Below are positions 39,122 to 48,772 of a stretch of DNA of 55,134 nt, piece by piece. Location: the NCBI GenBank assembly GCA_900316955.1, contig ONEX01000022.1, positions 1 through 55,134 of the forward strand, read 5' to 3'. The notes below the pieces were generated by a model that worked only from the letters and a program-made list of their open reading frames with translations, was not told the origin of the DNA and searched no databases. This DNA comes from an uncultured Bacteroidales bacterium (lineage in GTDB: Bacteria; Bacteroidota; Bacteroidia; Bacteroidales; UBA932). The position numbers and the translations under genes are program-made. How positions within the stretch are numbered: position 1 is the stretch's first letter; each line of letters opens with the position of its first letter.

Positions 39122-39673
39122 TCAGAAAGCGGCGATGAGCTCGTCGTTCGAATAGGCGTCGGCGCCGTAGCAGGTCTTGAGGTAAGCGAGGCCGCTGAGG
39201 TAGTCCTCCTCCGTGAAGGAGTTCGTCGCTTCCTTGGCGACGACCACGTCGTAGCCGAGGCAGTAGGCGTCGGCGGAGGTGTGGCGGCAGCACATATGCG
39301 TGTGAAGGCCGGTGATGACGACGGTCTTGACACCCAGCTCCTTGAGGAGGATGTCCAGGTCCGTCTGGAAGAAGCCGCTGTAGCGGCGCTTCGGGACCAC
39401 ATAGTCGCAGGCCTGCGGGGTCAGTTCGGGAACCACCTCGGCGCCGGGCGTGCCCTTGATGGCGTGGTCGCCCCAGATCTGCAGTTCGCGGTCGATGCCG
39501 GGAAGGTGGCAGTCATTGCAATAGATCACGGGAACACCCTTTTCGCGGGCCGCCTCCAGCAGACGGGCGGTGGCAGGGAGGATTTCCACGGCGCGAGGGC
39601 AGCCGATGGAACCGGTCACGAAGTCGTTGAGCATGTCGACGACCAGGATGGCGGGATGGTTGAGTTTTTCCAT
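39122..39673 (-). CDS. Isochorismatase-like cysteine hydrolase (nicotinamidase-related)
   Basis: 183 residues. The triad of the family is visible: Asp13 (ILVVDMLNDF), Lys95 (YVVPKRRYSGF) and Cys128 (GLHTHMCCRHT). Members include nicotinamidase PncA and ureido/isochorismate hydrolases. The Asp-x-Leu-Asn-Asp-Phe start and length are compatible with nicotinamidase, but the substrate is not certain. Own terminator; divergent from the ATP-grasp gene. Confidence 0.85.
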   Translation of the reverse strand: MEKLNHPAILVVDMLNDFVTGSIGCPRAVEILPATARLLEAAREKGVPVIYCNDCHLPGIDRELQIWGDHAIKGTPGAEVVPELTPQACDYVVPKRRYSGFFQTDLDILLKELGVKTVVITGLHTHMCCRHTSADAYCLGYDVVVAKEATNSFTEEDYLSGLAYLKTCYGADAYSNDELIAAF

Positions 39674-39768
39674 TTCTGAGTGTAAGTAGTTAAAGTCATT
39701 TCCCGATGCCGGGAGCACCGTGCTTAATCCAACATCCGTGCCAATGACCACCATTGCCGTTTTTTTCG

Positions 39769-39776
39769 TACCTTTG
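39769..39776 (+). promoter_or_regulatory. -7 box of the ATP-grasp gene
   Basis: TACCTTTG lies 32 nt before ATG 39809. The rest of the 135-nt divergent region 39674-39808 shows no other clear site. Confidence 0.55.
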
Positions 39777-39808
39777 CACCCCGAAATAAACGAAAATTGA
39801 CAACAGGC

Positions 39809-40993
39809 ATGAACTTCATATTCATCTCCCCCAATTTCCCGCAGACCTACTGGAATTTCTGCGAACGGCTCCGCCGCCGGGGCGTCACGGTGCTGGGCAT
39901 CGGCGACGCGCCCTACGAGGGCCTCTCCCCCGAACTGAAAGCGAACCTGAACGAGTATTACCGCGTGGACTCCCTGGCCGATTACGCCCAGACCTTCCGC
40001 GCCGTCGCCTACTACTCCTACAAATACGGCAAGATCGACTGGCTGGAATCCAACAATGAGTTCTGGCTGGAGCAGGACGCCCGCCTGCGGACGGACTTCA
40101 ACATCACGACCGGCGTCCAGATGAAGGACATCGCCAAGTTCAAGAGCAAGGCCGCCCAGAAGATCTACTATGCCAAGGGACACGTCCCGACGGCCCGCCA
40201 GCACCAGGTTTCCACACCGGAGGCCGCGAAGGCCTTCCTGGAGGAAGTGGGCTTCCCCGTGATCGTGAAGCCGGAGATCGGTGTCGGCGCCGAGGCCACC
40301 TACAAAGTGAGCAACAAGGCGGAACTGGACGCCTTCTTCGCCTCCAAGCCGGCCGTCCCCTACGTGATGGAAGAGTTCGTCACGGGTGACATCTACTCCT
40401 ACGACGCCATCGTGGACAGCCACGGCAAGCCCCTGTTCGAATCCAGCGCCTTCTTCCCGCCGTCCGTGATGGACATCGTCCTGGGCAACCTGGACATGCC
40501 CTACTGGGTGCTGCCGGAAGTGCCTGCGCAACTGAAGGAAAGGGGCCGCGCCACGCTCAAGGCGTTCGGCGTGAAGAGCCGTTTCGTGCACTTCGAGTTC
40601 TTCCGCCTCACGAAAGCCCGGAAGGGCCTCGGCGAGGTGGGCGATTTCGTGGGCCTGGAGACCAACATGCGCCCCGCCGGCGGCTACACCCCGGACATGA
40701 TGAACTTCGCCCACTCCACGGACGTGTACACGATCTGGGCCGACATGGTCGTCTCCGACAAGCGCCTCCTCGCGGAGAGCGGCGACGACCACTGGTGCGT
40801 CTATTACGGACGCCGCGACGCCCATACCTATGCCCATGACGCCAACGCCGTCATGGCCCGCTACGGCGCCCAGATGGCGATGACCGGCCGCATTCCCGCC
40901 GCCATCGCCCCGGACCTCGGCGACCAGATGTACATGGCCCATATCCGCTCGGAGGAAGAACTGCAGGAATACCTGCGGTATCTCTCGGAATAA
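39809..40993 (+). CDS. ATP-grasp domain protein, ligase of unknown substrate
   Basis: 394 residues from ATG 39809 (MNFIFISPNFPQTYW). An N-terminal Rossmann-like domain precedes an ATP-grasp fold (about residues 110-310), with VGFPVIVKPEIGVGAEATYKV as the nucleotide-binding strand and loop, YVMEEFVTGDIYSYDAIV, and the C-terminal metal site around GLETNMRPAGGYTPDMM. Such enzymes join a carboxylate to an amine or thiol through an acyl phosphate. No pathway neighbour reveals the substrate. tsaD follows after 19 nt, with a -7 box overlapping the end of this gene. Confidence 0.8.
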   Translation: MNFIFISPNFPQTYWNFCERLRRRGVTVLGIGDAPYEGLSPELKANLNEYYRVDSLADYAQTFRAVAYYSYKYGKIDWLESNNEFWLEQDARLRTDFNITTGVQMKDIAKFKSKAAQKIYYAKGHVPTARQHQVSTPEAAKAFLEEVGFPVIVKPEIGVGAEATYKVSNKAELDAFFASKPAVPYVMEEFVTGDIYSYDAIVDSHGKPLFESSAFFPPSVMDIVLGNLDMPYWVLPEVPAQLKERGRATLKAFGVKSRFVHFEFFRLTKARKGLGEVGDFVGLETNMRPAGGYTPDMMNFAHSTDVYTIWADMVVSDKRLLAESGDDHWCVYYGRRDAHTYAHDANAVMARYGAQMAMTGRIPAAIAPDLGDQMYMAHIRSEEELQEYLRYLSE

Positions 40994-40998
40994 TTGCC

Positions 40999-41006
40999 TA
41001 TCTTTG
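40999..41006 (+). promoter_or_regulatory. -7 box of tsaD
   Basis: TATCTTTG lies 6 nt before the tsaD ATG (41013) and just after the ATP-grasp stop, so a very short leader would result. No exact TTG at 20 nt. Confidence 0.5.
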
Positions 41007-41012
41007 CAGTCT

Positions 41013-42035
41013 ATGGCGGACATCATTCTCGGCATCGAATCTTCCTGCGACGACACCTCGGCGGCCGTCCTGCGCGACGGCGTCCTGCTGTCCAACGTCA
41101 TTGCCTCGCAGCAGGTCCACAAGGACTTCGGCGGCGTGGTGCCGGAACTGGCGTCCCGCGCCCACGAGCAGAACATCGTCCCGGTCGTCTCCGAGGCGCT
41201 GCGGAAGGCGGGCGTGGGTCCGGAGGACCTCACCGCCATCGCCTTCACCCGCGGCCCGGGCTTGCTGGGATCCCTCCTCGTCGGCACATCCTTCGCCAAG
41301 GCGCTGTCCCTGTCGCTGGACATCCCGATGGTGATGGTGAACCACCTGCAGGGCCATATCCTGGCGGATTTCGTCCGGCAGCCGGACAAGCCCGTAGACG
41401 AGCCGTCCTTCCCGTACCTGTGCCTGCTGGTCTCCGGCGGCAACTCGCAGATCGTCAAGGTGAACAGCCCCCTGGAGTACGAGATCCTGGGCCAGACCAT
41501 CGACGACGCCGTGGGCGAAGCCTTCGACAAGTGCTCCAAGATGCTGGGCCTGGGCTATCCCGGCGGCCCGGTCATCGACCGCCTCGCCAAGCTCGGCGAC
41601 CCGGACCGCTTCCATTTCGCGAAGCCCAACATTCCGGGCCTGGACTACAGCTTCAGCGGCATCAAGACCTCGCTCCTGTACTTCGTCCGGGACGAGATGG
41701 CGAAGGATCCGGAGTTCCTCGAGAAGAACAAGGAGGACCTCTGCGCGAGCTTCCAGAAGACCCTCATCGACATCCTGATGGGCAAGCTCATCCGGGCGGC
41801 GAAGGAGACAAAGATCAAGCAGATCACCATCGGCGGAGGCGTTTCCGCCAATAGCGGCCTCCGCGAGCGGATCGTCGCCGAGGGCCGGAAGCGCGGCTGG
41901 AAGACCTTCCTCCCCGAGTTCAAGTTCACAACCGACAACGCGGCCATGATCGCCGTCGCCGGCTGGTTCCGCTACAAGGCCGGCGAGCGCACTCCCCTGG
42001 ACGTCGCCCCCGTCTCCAGGATGGCGGACTACTAG
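41013..42035 (+). CDS. tsaD: tRNA threonylcarbamoyladenosine transferase TsaD
   Basis: 340 residues. Transfers threonylcarbamoyl to A37 of ANN-decoding tRNAs. The start GIESSCDDTSAAVL, the metal-binding His111 and His115 (VNHLQGHI), the PYLCLLVSGGNSQ strand, the GGPVIDRLA and YSFSGIKT segments and the C-terminal FKFTTDNAAMIA are all characteristic. Next to it is a COG2509-type FAD protein 1 nt downstream. MtaB, which acts on the product t6A, is encoded later in this window. Confidence 0.96.
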   Translation: MADIILGIESSCDDTSAAVLRDGVLLSNVIASQQVHKDFGGVVPELASRAHEQNIVPVVSEALRKAGVGPEDLTAIAFTRGPGLLGSLLVGTSFAKALSLSLDIPMVMVNHLQGHILADFVRQPDKPVDEPSFPYLCLLVSGGNSQIVKVNSPLEYEILGQTIDDAVGEAFDKCSKMLGLGYPGGPVIDRLAKLGDPDRFHFAKPNIPGLDYSFSGIKTSLLYFVRDEMAKDPEFLEKNKEDLCASFQKTLIDILMGKLIRAAKETKIKQITIGGGVSANSGLRERIVAEGRKRGWKTFLPEFKFTTDNAAMIAVAGWFRYKAGERTPLDVAPVSRMADY

Positions 42036-42036
42036 T

Positions 42037-43572
42037 ATGAAAGAATTCGAGATAGCCAAGAAGATCGGCAAGGACCTCACGGAATCGGAACTGAAAGAAG
42101 CGGCCGCCAAGGCGCTGGGCGTCAAGCCCGAGAAGGTGGGCGCCGCCGTCGTCGTCCGCCGTTCCGTCGACGCCCGGCAGGATATCCTGTACCGCTACCG
42201 CGTGCAGGCGTACCGCGAAGGTGAAACCTACGAGCCTTACAAACTGCCTGAATATCAGGATGTCCATGATGCCGAGCCGGTCCTCGTCATCGGCGCGGGC
42301 CCGGCCGGCCTGTTCGCCGCCCTGAAGCTCCTGGCCCGGGGCCTGAAGCCCGTCATCCTGGAGCGCGGGAAGGACGTCCACCGCCGCAAGGCCGACATGG
42401 CCAGGCTCTCGGTGGAAGGCGTCATCGACCCGGACTCCAACTACTGCTACGGCGAAGGCGGCGCCGGGGCTTTCTCAGACGGAAAGCTCTTCACCCGGTC
42501 CTCCAAACGCGGCGACATCCGCGAGGTGCTGCACCAGTTCGTGCGTTTCGGGGCCGACCCGTCCATCCTCATCGACGCGCATCCGCACCTGGGGACGGAC
42601 AAGCTTCCCGCCATCGTGGAGAACATCCGCCTGTGCATCGAGGAGCACGGGGGCGAATACCATTTCGACAGCCGCGTGACGGACATCGCCCCGGTCGCCG
42701 GCGGCTTCGAGGTCCATGCCGGGGAAACCGTGTACAAGGCCCCGAAAGTCATCCTCGCCTCAGGCCATTCCGCCCGCGACATCTACGAGATCTTCGCGCG
42801 CCGGGGCTGGGCGCTGGAGGCCAAGGGCTTCGCCCTGGGCGTCCGCGTCGAGCACCCGCAGTGGCTCATCAACCAGATCCGCTATCACGGCAAGTACCAG
42901 CCCTTCATGCCCACGGCCGAGTATTCCTTCGTCCAGCAGGTGGAGGGCCGCGGCGTCTTCTCGTTCTGCATGTGCCCCGGCGGCATCCTGGTCCCCTCCT
43001 CCACGGAGGACGGCACCGTGGTCCTGAACGGCATGTCCAACGCCGCCCGCAACTCCAAGTGGGCCAACGCGGGCGTGGTCGTCCAGATCGAGCCAGGCGA
43101 CCAACCCGCTGAGTATCAGGGGCCTTTCGCATTGATGGACTACCAGCACGACATCGAGAAAAAGATGTACGAGTACGTGTCCACGCACGGCGGGAAGCAT
43201 CCGCTCGCCGCGCCGGCGCAGCGGATGAAGGATTTCTGCCGCGGCATCGTCTCGAAGGACCTCCCCAAAACGTCCTACCACCCGGGCGCATGGCCTTCGC
43301 CGCTGCACGAGCTCCTGCCGGAGCACGTGTCGCTGCGGCTCCGCCGCGCTTTCCCGCAGGTGGACCGCCAGATGCACGGCTATTACACGAACGACGCCCT
43401 TCTCCTGGGCGTGGAATCCCGCACCTCCTCGCCGGTCCGCCTGCCGCGCGATCCCGAGACGCTCGAGCATGTGGACGTTCCCGGCCTGTACCCCTGCGGG
43501 GAAGGCGCCGGTTACGCCGGCGGCATCGTCTCCTCCGCCCTGGACGGCATCAACTGCGCGGAAAAGATATGA
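42037..43572 (+). CDS. Uncharacterised FAD-dependent dehydrogenase-like protein (COG2509 type)
   Basis: 511 residues. An N-terminal about 75-residue domain (KEAAAKALGVKPEKVGAAVV) precedes a FAD-binding start VLVIGAGPAGLFAALKLL near residue 80-98. Family features follow: YCYGEGGAGAFSDGKLFTR, LASGHSARDIYEI and a C-terminal GLYPCGEGAGYAGGIVSSA. These proteins are widespread in Bacteroidota, and no reaction is established for them. It begins 1 nt after tsaD, and its stop overlaps the YbaK-type gene as ATGA, so the three form an operon. Confidence 0.85.
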   Translation: MKEFEIAKKIGKDLTESELKEAAAKALGVKPEKVGAAVVVRRSVDARQDILYRYRVQAYREGETYEPYKLPEYQDVHDAEPVLVIGAGPAGLFAALKLLARGLKPVILERGKDVHRRKADMARLSVEGVIDPDSNYCYGEGGAGAFSDGKLFTRSSKRGDIREVLHQFVRFGADPSILIDAHPHLGTDKLPAIVENIRLCIEEHGGEYHFDSRVTDIAPVAGGFEVHAGETVYKAPKVILASGHSARDIYEIFARRGWALEAKGFALGVRVEHPQWLINQIRYHGKYQPFMPTAEYSFVQQVEGRGVFSFCMCPGGILVPSSTEDGTVVLNGMSNAARNSKWANAGVVVQIEPGDQPAEYQGPFALMDYQHDIEKKMYEYVSTHGGKHPLAAPAQRMKDFCRGIVSKDLPKTSYHPGAWPSPLHELLPEHVSLRLRRAFPQVDRQMHGYYTNDALLLGVESRTSSPVRLPRDPETLEHVDVPGLYPCGEGAGYAGGIVSSALDGINCAEKI

Positions 43573-44102
43573 TCCACACCAGCGAAATCAAGACGGCGGC
43601 ACCGGCGGCCTTCGCCAACGAGACCCAGCGGAAGGTCTATGCCGCCCTGGAGCGGCTGGCCATTCCTTTTGCCCGCATCGACAACGACCCGGCCGTGACG
43701 ATGGAAGACTGCATCGCCATCGACGAGGCCTTGGGCGCGCCCACGGTGAAGACGCTGCTGCTGTGCAACCGGCAGCAGACGGTGTTCTACCTGTACGTGA
43801 TGCCAGGCGACAAACCGTTCAGCACCAAGGACTTCGGCGCCGCGCTGCAGATCTCGCGCGTGTCCTTCGCCCCCGCGGCCATGCTGCAGGAATTCCTGGG
43901 CACGGAGGTGGGCGCGACGACGCCCCTGAGCCTCGTCGCCGACCCGGAGAACCGGGTCCGGCTCATCATCGACCGGGCGGCCGTCACCCCGGAATCCATC
44001 GGCTGTCCCGACGGGACGACCACCTGCTACATGCGCCTGAAGACGGCGGACCTGCTCGGGAAATTCATCCCGGAGACGGGGCATGAGCCCACGTTCATTT
44101 GA
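43569..44102 (+). CDS. YbaK/ProX-type aminoacyl-tRNA deacylase
   Basis: 177 residues. The sequence VYAALERLAIPFARIDNDPAVTMEDC and the TVKTLLLCNRQQTVFYLYVMP core fit the prolyl-tRNA editing (ProX/YbaK) family, which hydrolyses mischarged Ala- or Cys-tRNA-Pro. The conserved Lys is in VKTLLL, and the C-terminal GCPDGTTTCYMRLKTADLL fits too. The stop codon (44100-44102) overlaps the start of a palindromic repeat, so the repeat may have set the present C-terminus. Confidence 0.88.
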   Translation: MIHTSEIKTAAPAAFANETQRKVYAALERLAIPFARIDNDPAVTMEDCIAIDEALGAPTVKTLLLCNRQQTVFYLYVMPGDKPFSTKDFGAALQISRVSFAPAAMLQEFLGTEVGATTPLSLVADPENRVRLIIDRAAVTPESIGCPDGTTTCYMRLKTADLLGKFIPETGHEPTFI

Positions 44103-44127
44103 GATTCCGGGTCAAGCCCGGAATGAC
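44101..44127. repeat. Short palindromic repeat at the end of the YbaK-type gene
   Basis: ATTCCGGG (44104-44111), loop TCAAG, CCCGGAAT (44117-44124). Same unit as in 17901-17950 and close to that at 49808-49834. Confidence 0.85.
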
Positions 44128-44154
44128 GGAAAAGGAAGGGTGTTTCAAAGATGG

Positions 44155-44182
44155 GAAAATCCATTGGATTTTCTTATCTTTG
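44155..44182 (+). promoter_or_regulatory. tamB promoter region with a 19-nt palindrome
   Basis: A perfect palindrome GAAAATCC-att-GGATTTTC (44155-44173) ends 1 nt before the -7 box TATCTTTG (44175-44182). The GTG start follows at 44189, leaving almost no leader. Confidence 0.55.
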
Positions 44183-44188
44183 TAGATT

Positions 44189-47100
44189 GTGAAGAAGGGC
44201 CTTCGCATAACGTTCTGGATCCTGGCGGCACTGTTGGTCTTGCTGCTGGCGCTCGTCGTGGCCGTCCAGTCGCCGGCGGTGCAGACCGCCCTCGCCCGGA
44301 AGGCCGTGGACAGGCTCTCCGAGAGCATCGACGGAGACATCAGCATCGGCCATATCGCCGTCCGGCCCTTCGACGCCGTCACCCTCGAGGACGTCGTCCT
44401 CACCGACCGCCATCCCTTCACCGGCGGGGAATTCCCCACGCAGGACACGCTGGCCCGCATCGGCAGCCTCTCCGCCCGCTTCTCCCTGAAAGGCCTCCTG
44501 CACAAGGAACGCATCTCCGTGAGCCGGCTCACGCTGCAGGACGGAGAGCTCAACCTGGTCATGGAGCCGACCACGAACGAGAAAGGCGTCATCGACAACA
44601 TCTCCCGCATCTTCCGGCTCAAGAAGGACCCCGACAAGCCCGACAAGGATTTCGGCGACCTGCTGGAGGCCCGCAAGGTGGACATCGAGGACTTCACGTT
44701 TCGGATGTACAACCCCGTCGCCGCCGACCGCCAGCGCGAGCGGGGACGCACCTCCTCTCCCGCCGGCGTCATCGACTGGAACGACCTGGAAATCAAGGCC
44801 GACATCCACGCCTCCGACCTGCTGGTCAAGGACGGGGTCATCAGCGGGGATGCCGACCATATCGCCATCACCGACAAGACGGGCTGGGACGTGCGCGACC
44901 TATCCGGCAAAGTGAAGGTCGGGCATGGGAAGGTCCTGCTGGACAACCTCCACATCGACGACGGAGAGTCCGACCTGCATTTCCGCTATTTCCGCCTCCT
45001 GGGCCCGCTGGACGACTATGACGACTTCGTGGACCGGATCCGCCTCGAGGGCGAATTCGTGGACCCGACCGTCTTCTCGATGCAGACCGTCCGCCATTTC
45101 GCCCCGAACCTGGAGCGTTTTACCTTCCGGTCGGACCTCTCCGGCAAGGTGGAAGGCACCGTGAGCGACTTCGCCGTCAAGGGACTCGGCATCCGGGAAC
45201 ACGGCAGCGGGATCACGGGCCGCATCGACGGGACGATGAAGGGGCTTCCCGACATCCAGACCTCGCTGCTGGACTTCCGTGTCAAGGACTTCCGCTTCGG
45301 GTTGGGCGGGCTCGGCACCTTCATCCAGGAATGGGCCCCCGACACGAAGCTGGACCTCGGAAAGATGGGCAGGGGCACGGACTTCCGCCTGGACGCCACG
45401 GCGAAGGGCCCGCTGGACCGCCTCGCGGTGAAGGGCGACCTCGCGTCCAACGCGGGTACGGCCGACGTGAACCTCACCCTCCGGAACGTCCTGGACCGCA
45501 AGCGGAACATCGCCCTGGACGGCGTCCTCCGCACGAAGGACCTGGACGCCGGGCGGATCGCCGGCATCAAGGAGCTGGGCCCCGTCACCCTGTCCACCGG
45601 GGTCAATGTCACCCTCGCCCCCCGCAACCTGCAGGTCCGGATCGACTCCCTGAACGTCGGGCGGCTGAGCGCCCTGGGCTATGACTATACCGGCATCGCG
45701 GCCGTGGGCACCTACTCGGACCAGGCCTTCGACGGCCGCATCGTGTGCGACGACCCGAACCTGAACGCCCTCGTCCAGGGCAAGTTCGACCTGTCCCCCC
45801 GCACCCGGAACGCCGCCTACCGGTTCATCGCGAATGTCGGCTATGCGGACCTCAACGCCCTGCACATCGACAAGCGGGGGCCCTCCAAGGTCTCCCTCCA
45901 GGCCGATGCGAACTTCATCCGCACGCGGGACCGGGACCTCCTGGGCGAGGTCAACCTCCGGGACGTCCAGCTGGAGAACGCGGGCGGGCGGCACCACATC
46001 GGCGACATCCGGGCCAGCGCGCACGCGAATGACGACATCCACCGGATGCTGTTCGAATCCGGCTTCGCCGAGGGCACTTTCGTCGGGGACCGTTCGCTCG
46101 TGACCATGGTCTCGGACCTCAAGGACCTGGTGGTCCGGAAGGAGCTTCCGTCCCTGCTGGAAAAGGTCGGAAAGCCCTGGAGCGGAACGCCTTACGAGAT
46201 GAACTTCAAGTTCTACGATACCCGCGAGCTGCTGGGATTCATCCTCCCGGGCCTGTATATCGAGAAGAACTCCTCCCTGTGGCTCAAGGTTGACGAGAAC
46301 GGCAGCGTGGACGGCAACGTCACCTCCGGCCGCCTCGCCCTCGGCACCCGGTACCTGAAGGATTTCCGGATGGTTTTCGACAACCAGAACAACGCGCTCC
46401 GCGCCGACGTGACCGGCTCGGCCATCAACCTGGGCGGGATCGAGCTGCGCGACAACCATATCGACCTGATGGTGGACGACGACCGCGTCAACCTCAACTA
46501 TACCTTCGACAACCAGACCTCGGACATCAGCAAGGCGGACCTCCGGCTCACGGCCGACCTTGCCCGCGAAGCCGGCGACCTGTCCGTCGTCGCGTCCGTG
46601 CTCCCCTCCTCCATCTACTACCACGGCGACCGCTGGCTCGTGGATTCCGACGACCTCACCCTGCAGGGCGGCGACCTCCGGGTGGACCGCTTCCGCCTCC
46701 GCAACGGGCGGCAGTCCCTGGTCGTGGACGGCGGCCTGTCGCCGGACAAGATGGACACGCTCTCGGTGCGGATGGACCAGTTCGACATCTCCCTGCTGAA
46801 CTCCCTCGTGATGAAGGGGAAGATGGACATCAAGGGCCAGGCGACCGGCCGGGCCAGCCTCGTCTCCCCGTCCAAGCCGTCGCTGGCCCTGCTCGCCAGC
46901 ATCGCCTGCGACTCCACCTATCTGGCCGGACGGCCGGTGGGGATGATGCAGGTGGCCAGCGTCTGGAACGAGCCCGAGAAGCGTTTCGATTTCCGGCTCC
47001 GGAACCTTCAGGACGGCATCCGGAACTTCGACGTGGACGGTTACCTGCGGCCGCGGGACAAGGCCATCCGGGCCGACGCCGCCCTCAAGCGGCTGGACAT

Positions 47101-48772
47101 GGGCTATGCTGCGCCGCTGCTCGCCGGCGTCTTCGACCGCTTCGAGGGCGCCCTGGACGGCCACGTGAAGGTGGACGGCACCCTGGACAAGCTCCAGATC
47201 GGGAGCGAAGGGATGCAGATCGTGGACGGCGTCCTGGGCGTCGATTTCACCCAAGTTCCCTACCAGGTGTCCGGACCGGTTTCCGTCGACACGGAAGGAC
47301 TTCATTTCCAGAATGTCAGCATCGCCGACGAGTCCGAAGGGAAGGGCACCGTCAGCGGCGGCCTCCTGTTCGGAGGCTTCAAGGATATGCGGCTGGACAC
47401 GCACGTCCAGTTCGACCGCATGAAAGTGCTGGGCATCACCGACCGGAACGGTCCCATCTACGGCGACGTGTTCGCGACCGGCCGCGTGGACATCACCGGT
47501 CCGTTCGACGCGCTCGCCCTCAATGTCGATGCGCGGACCGTCAAGAACGGCCAGCTGCACATCCCGCTGCGGTCGGGCGGCGCCAAGGCCACCGGCGACC
47601 TGCTGGTGTTCAAGCAGCCGTACGAGGAAGTCGAGGAGGACCCGTACGAGCAGATGCTGCGCTCCACGCGCACCGACAAGAAAAAGACGCAGAGCGACCT
47701 GGACGTCCGGGTCCGGGTCCGCGCGACGCCGGCCGTGGCCGCCTATGTCGACATCGGCGAAAACACCCTCCAGGGCCTCGGAAACGGCATGATCGACCTC
47801 CGGGTCCGGACGGGCAAGAGCGACCAGTTCACCATCAACGGCGACTATACGCTCACCAGCGGCGAATTCAAGTTCTCCGCCCTGGACGTGGTCACCCGCG
47901 AATTCACCATCCGGGACGGCAGCAGCATCCGTTTCAATGGCGACGTCATGGACTCCGACCTGAACGTGACCGGCGTGTACACGACCAAGGCCTCGATCTC
48001 CACCCTCCTGTCCAGCATGGCGTCGGCCGACGCCGCCCGCCGGCAGGTGGACTGCCTCATCGACATCTCCGGCAAGCTGCGGAACCCGCAGATCAAGTTC
48101 GACATCGAGATCCCGCAGCTGGATCCTGGGACGGAAGGCCTGGTTTCCAGCGCCCTGAACACCGAAGACAAGATGATGAAGCAGTTCCTGTACCTGCTCA
48201 TCGCGAACAGCTTCCTCCCCAACGAAGAGTCCGGAATCATCACCACCGGCGGTTCCAACATGCTGTATTCCAACATGACCGGCATCATGGCCGGCCAGCT
48301 GAACAGCATCTTCGAGCGGCTGCACATCCCGCTGGACCTGGGCCTCAACTACCAGCAGAACGCGTCCGGACAGAACCTCTTCGACGTCGCCCTCTCCACC
48401 CAGCTGTTCAACAACCGGGTGATCGTGAACGGCACGATCGGCAACCGGCGGATCCTCGGGGCCACCACCGACGAGGTGGCGGGCGACCTGGACATCGACA
48501 TCAAGCTGAACCCGCCGGGCACCCTCCGGTTGAACCTCTTCTCCCACTCGGCCGACCAGTACACCAGCTTCCTGGACAACAGCCAGCGCAACGGCGTGGG
48601 TGTCGCCTACCAGCGGGAGTTCAACAACCTCAAGCAGTTCTTCCGCGACCTGTTCCAACCCCGCCGGGAGCGGGAGGCGTTGGAAATGCTACAGCCCGTC
48701 GAGCGGACCTATCTGCAGATCGACTCCACCGGCAAGGCCCACGCCCTGACCGAAACCCCTGTGCATGAATAA
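44189..48772 (+). CDS. tamB: TamB-like translocation/assembly protein (DUF490)
   Basis: 1527 residues, start codon GTG. An N-terminal membrane anchor (FWILAALLVLLLALVVAV, residues about 9-27) is followed by a long repetitive beta-rich periplasmic chain. The chain carries AsmA-like repeats, and the conserved TamB/DUF490 domain lies in the last about 450 residues (for example FLYLLIANSFLPNEESG, NLFDVALSTQLFNNRVIVNG and TLRLNLFSHS). It is thought to bridge inner and outer membrane in phospholipid transport or outer-membrane protein assembly. Length and order are normal for Bacteroidota. It overlaps the rsmI-like gene by 8 nt. Confidence 0.92.
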   Translation: MKKGLRITFWILAALLVLLLALVVAVQSPAVQTALARKAVDRLSESIDGDISIGHIAVRPFDAVTLEDVVLTDRHPFTGGEFPTQDTLARIGSLSARFSLKGLLHKERISVSRLTLQDGELNLVMEPTTNEKGVIDNISRIFRLKKDPDKPDKDFGDLLEARKVDIEDFTFRMYNPVAADRQRERGRTSSPAGVIDWNDLEIKADIHASDLLVKDGVISGDADHIAITDKTGWDVRDLSGKVKVGHGKVLLDNLHIDDGESDLHFRYFRLLGPLDDYDDFVDRIRLEGEFVDPTVFSMQTVRHFAPNLERFTFRSDLSGKVEGTVSDFAVKGLGIREHGSGITGRIDGTMKGLPDIQTSLLDFRVKDFRFGLGGLGTFIQEWAPDTKLDLGKMGRGTDFRLDATAKGPLDRLAVKGDLASNAGTADVNLTLRNVLDRKRNIALDGVLRTKDLDAGRIAGIKELGPVTLSTGVNVTLAPRNLQVRIDSLNVGRLSALGYDYTGIAAVGTYSDQAFDGRIVCDDPNLNALVQGKFDLSPRTRNAAYRFIANVGYADLNALHIDKRGPSKVSLQADANFIRTRDRDLLGEVNLRDVQLENAGGRHHIGDIRASAHANDDIHRMLFESGFAEGTFVGDRSLVTMVSDLKDLVVRKELPSLLEKVGKPWSGTPYEMNFKFYDTRELLGFILPGLYIEKNSSLWLKVDENGSVDGNVTSGRLALGTRYLKDFRMVFDNQNNALRADVTGSAINLGGIELRDNHIDLMVDDDRVNLNYTFDNQTSDISKADLRLTADLAREAGDLSVVASVLPSSIYYHGDRWLVDSDDLTLQGGDLRVDRFRLRNGRQSLVVDGGLSPDKMDTLSVRMDQFDISLLNSLVMKGKMDIKGQATGRASLVSPSKPSLALLASIACDSTYLAGRPVGMMQVASVWNEPEKRFDFRLRNLQDGIRNFDVDGYLRPRDKAIRADAALKRLDMGYAAPLLAGVFDRFEGALDGHVKVDGTLDKLQIGSEGMQIVDGVLGVDFTQVPYQVSGPVSVDTEGLHFQNVSIADESEGKGTVSGGLLFGGFKDMRLDTHVQFDRMKVLGITDRNGPIYGDVFATGRVDITGPFDALALNVDARTVKNGQLHIPLRSGGAKATGDLLVFKQPYEEVEEDPYEQMLRSTRTDKKKTQSDLDVRVRVRATPAVAAYVDIGENTLQGLGNGMIDLRVRTGKSDQFTINGDYTLTSGEFKFSALDVVTREFTIRDGSSIRFNGDVMDSDLNVTGVYTTKASISTLLSSMASADAARRQVDCLIDISGKLRNPQIKFDIEIPQLDPGTEGLVSSALNTEDKMMKQFLYLLIANSFLPNEESGIITTGGSNMLYSNMTGIMAGQLNSIFERLHIPLDLGLNYQQNASGQNLFDVALSTQLFNNRVIVNGTIGNRRILGATTDEVAGDLDIDIKLNPPGTLRLNLFSHSADQYTSFLDNSQRNGVGVAYQREFNNLKQFFRDLFQPRREREALEMLQPVERTYLQIDSTGKAHALTETPVHE

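Noticed and set aside
44900-48658. 1252-codon minus-strand open frame opposite tamB
   Set aside because: Antisense shadow; tamB reads with proper anchor and DUF490 domain on the plus strand.
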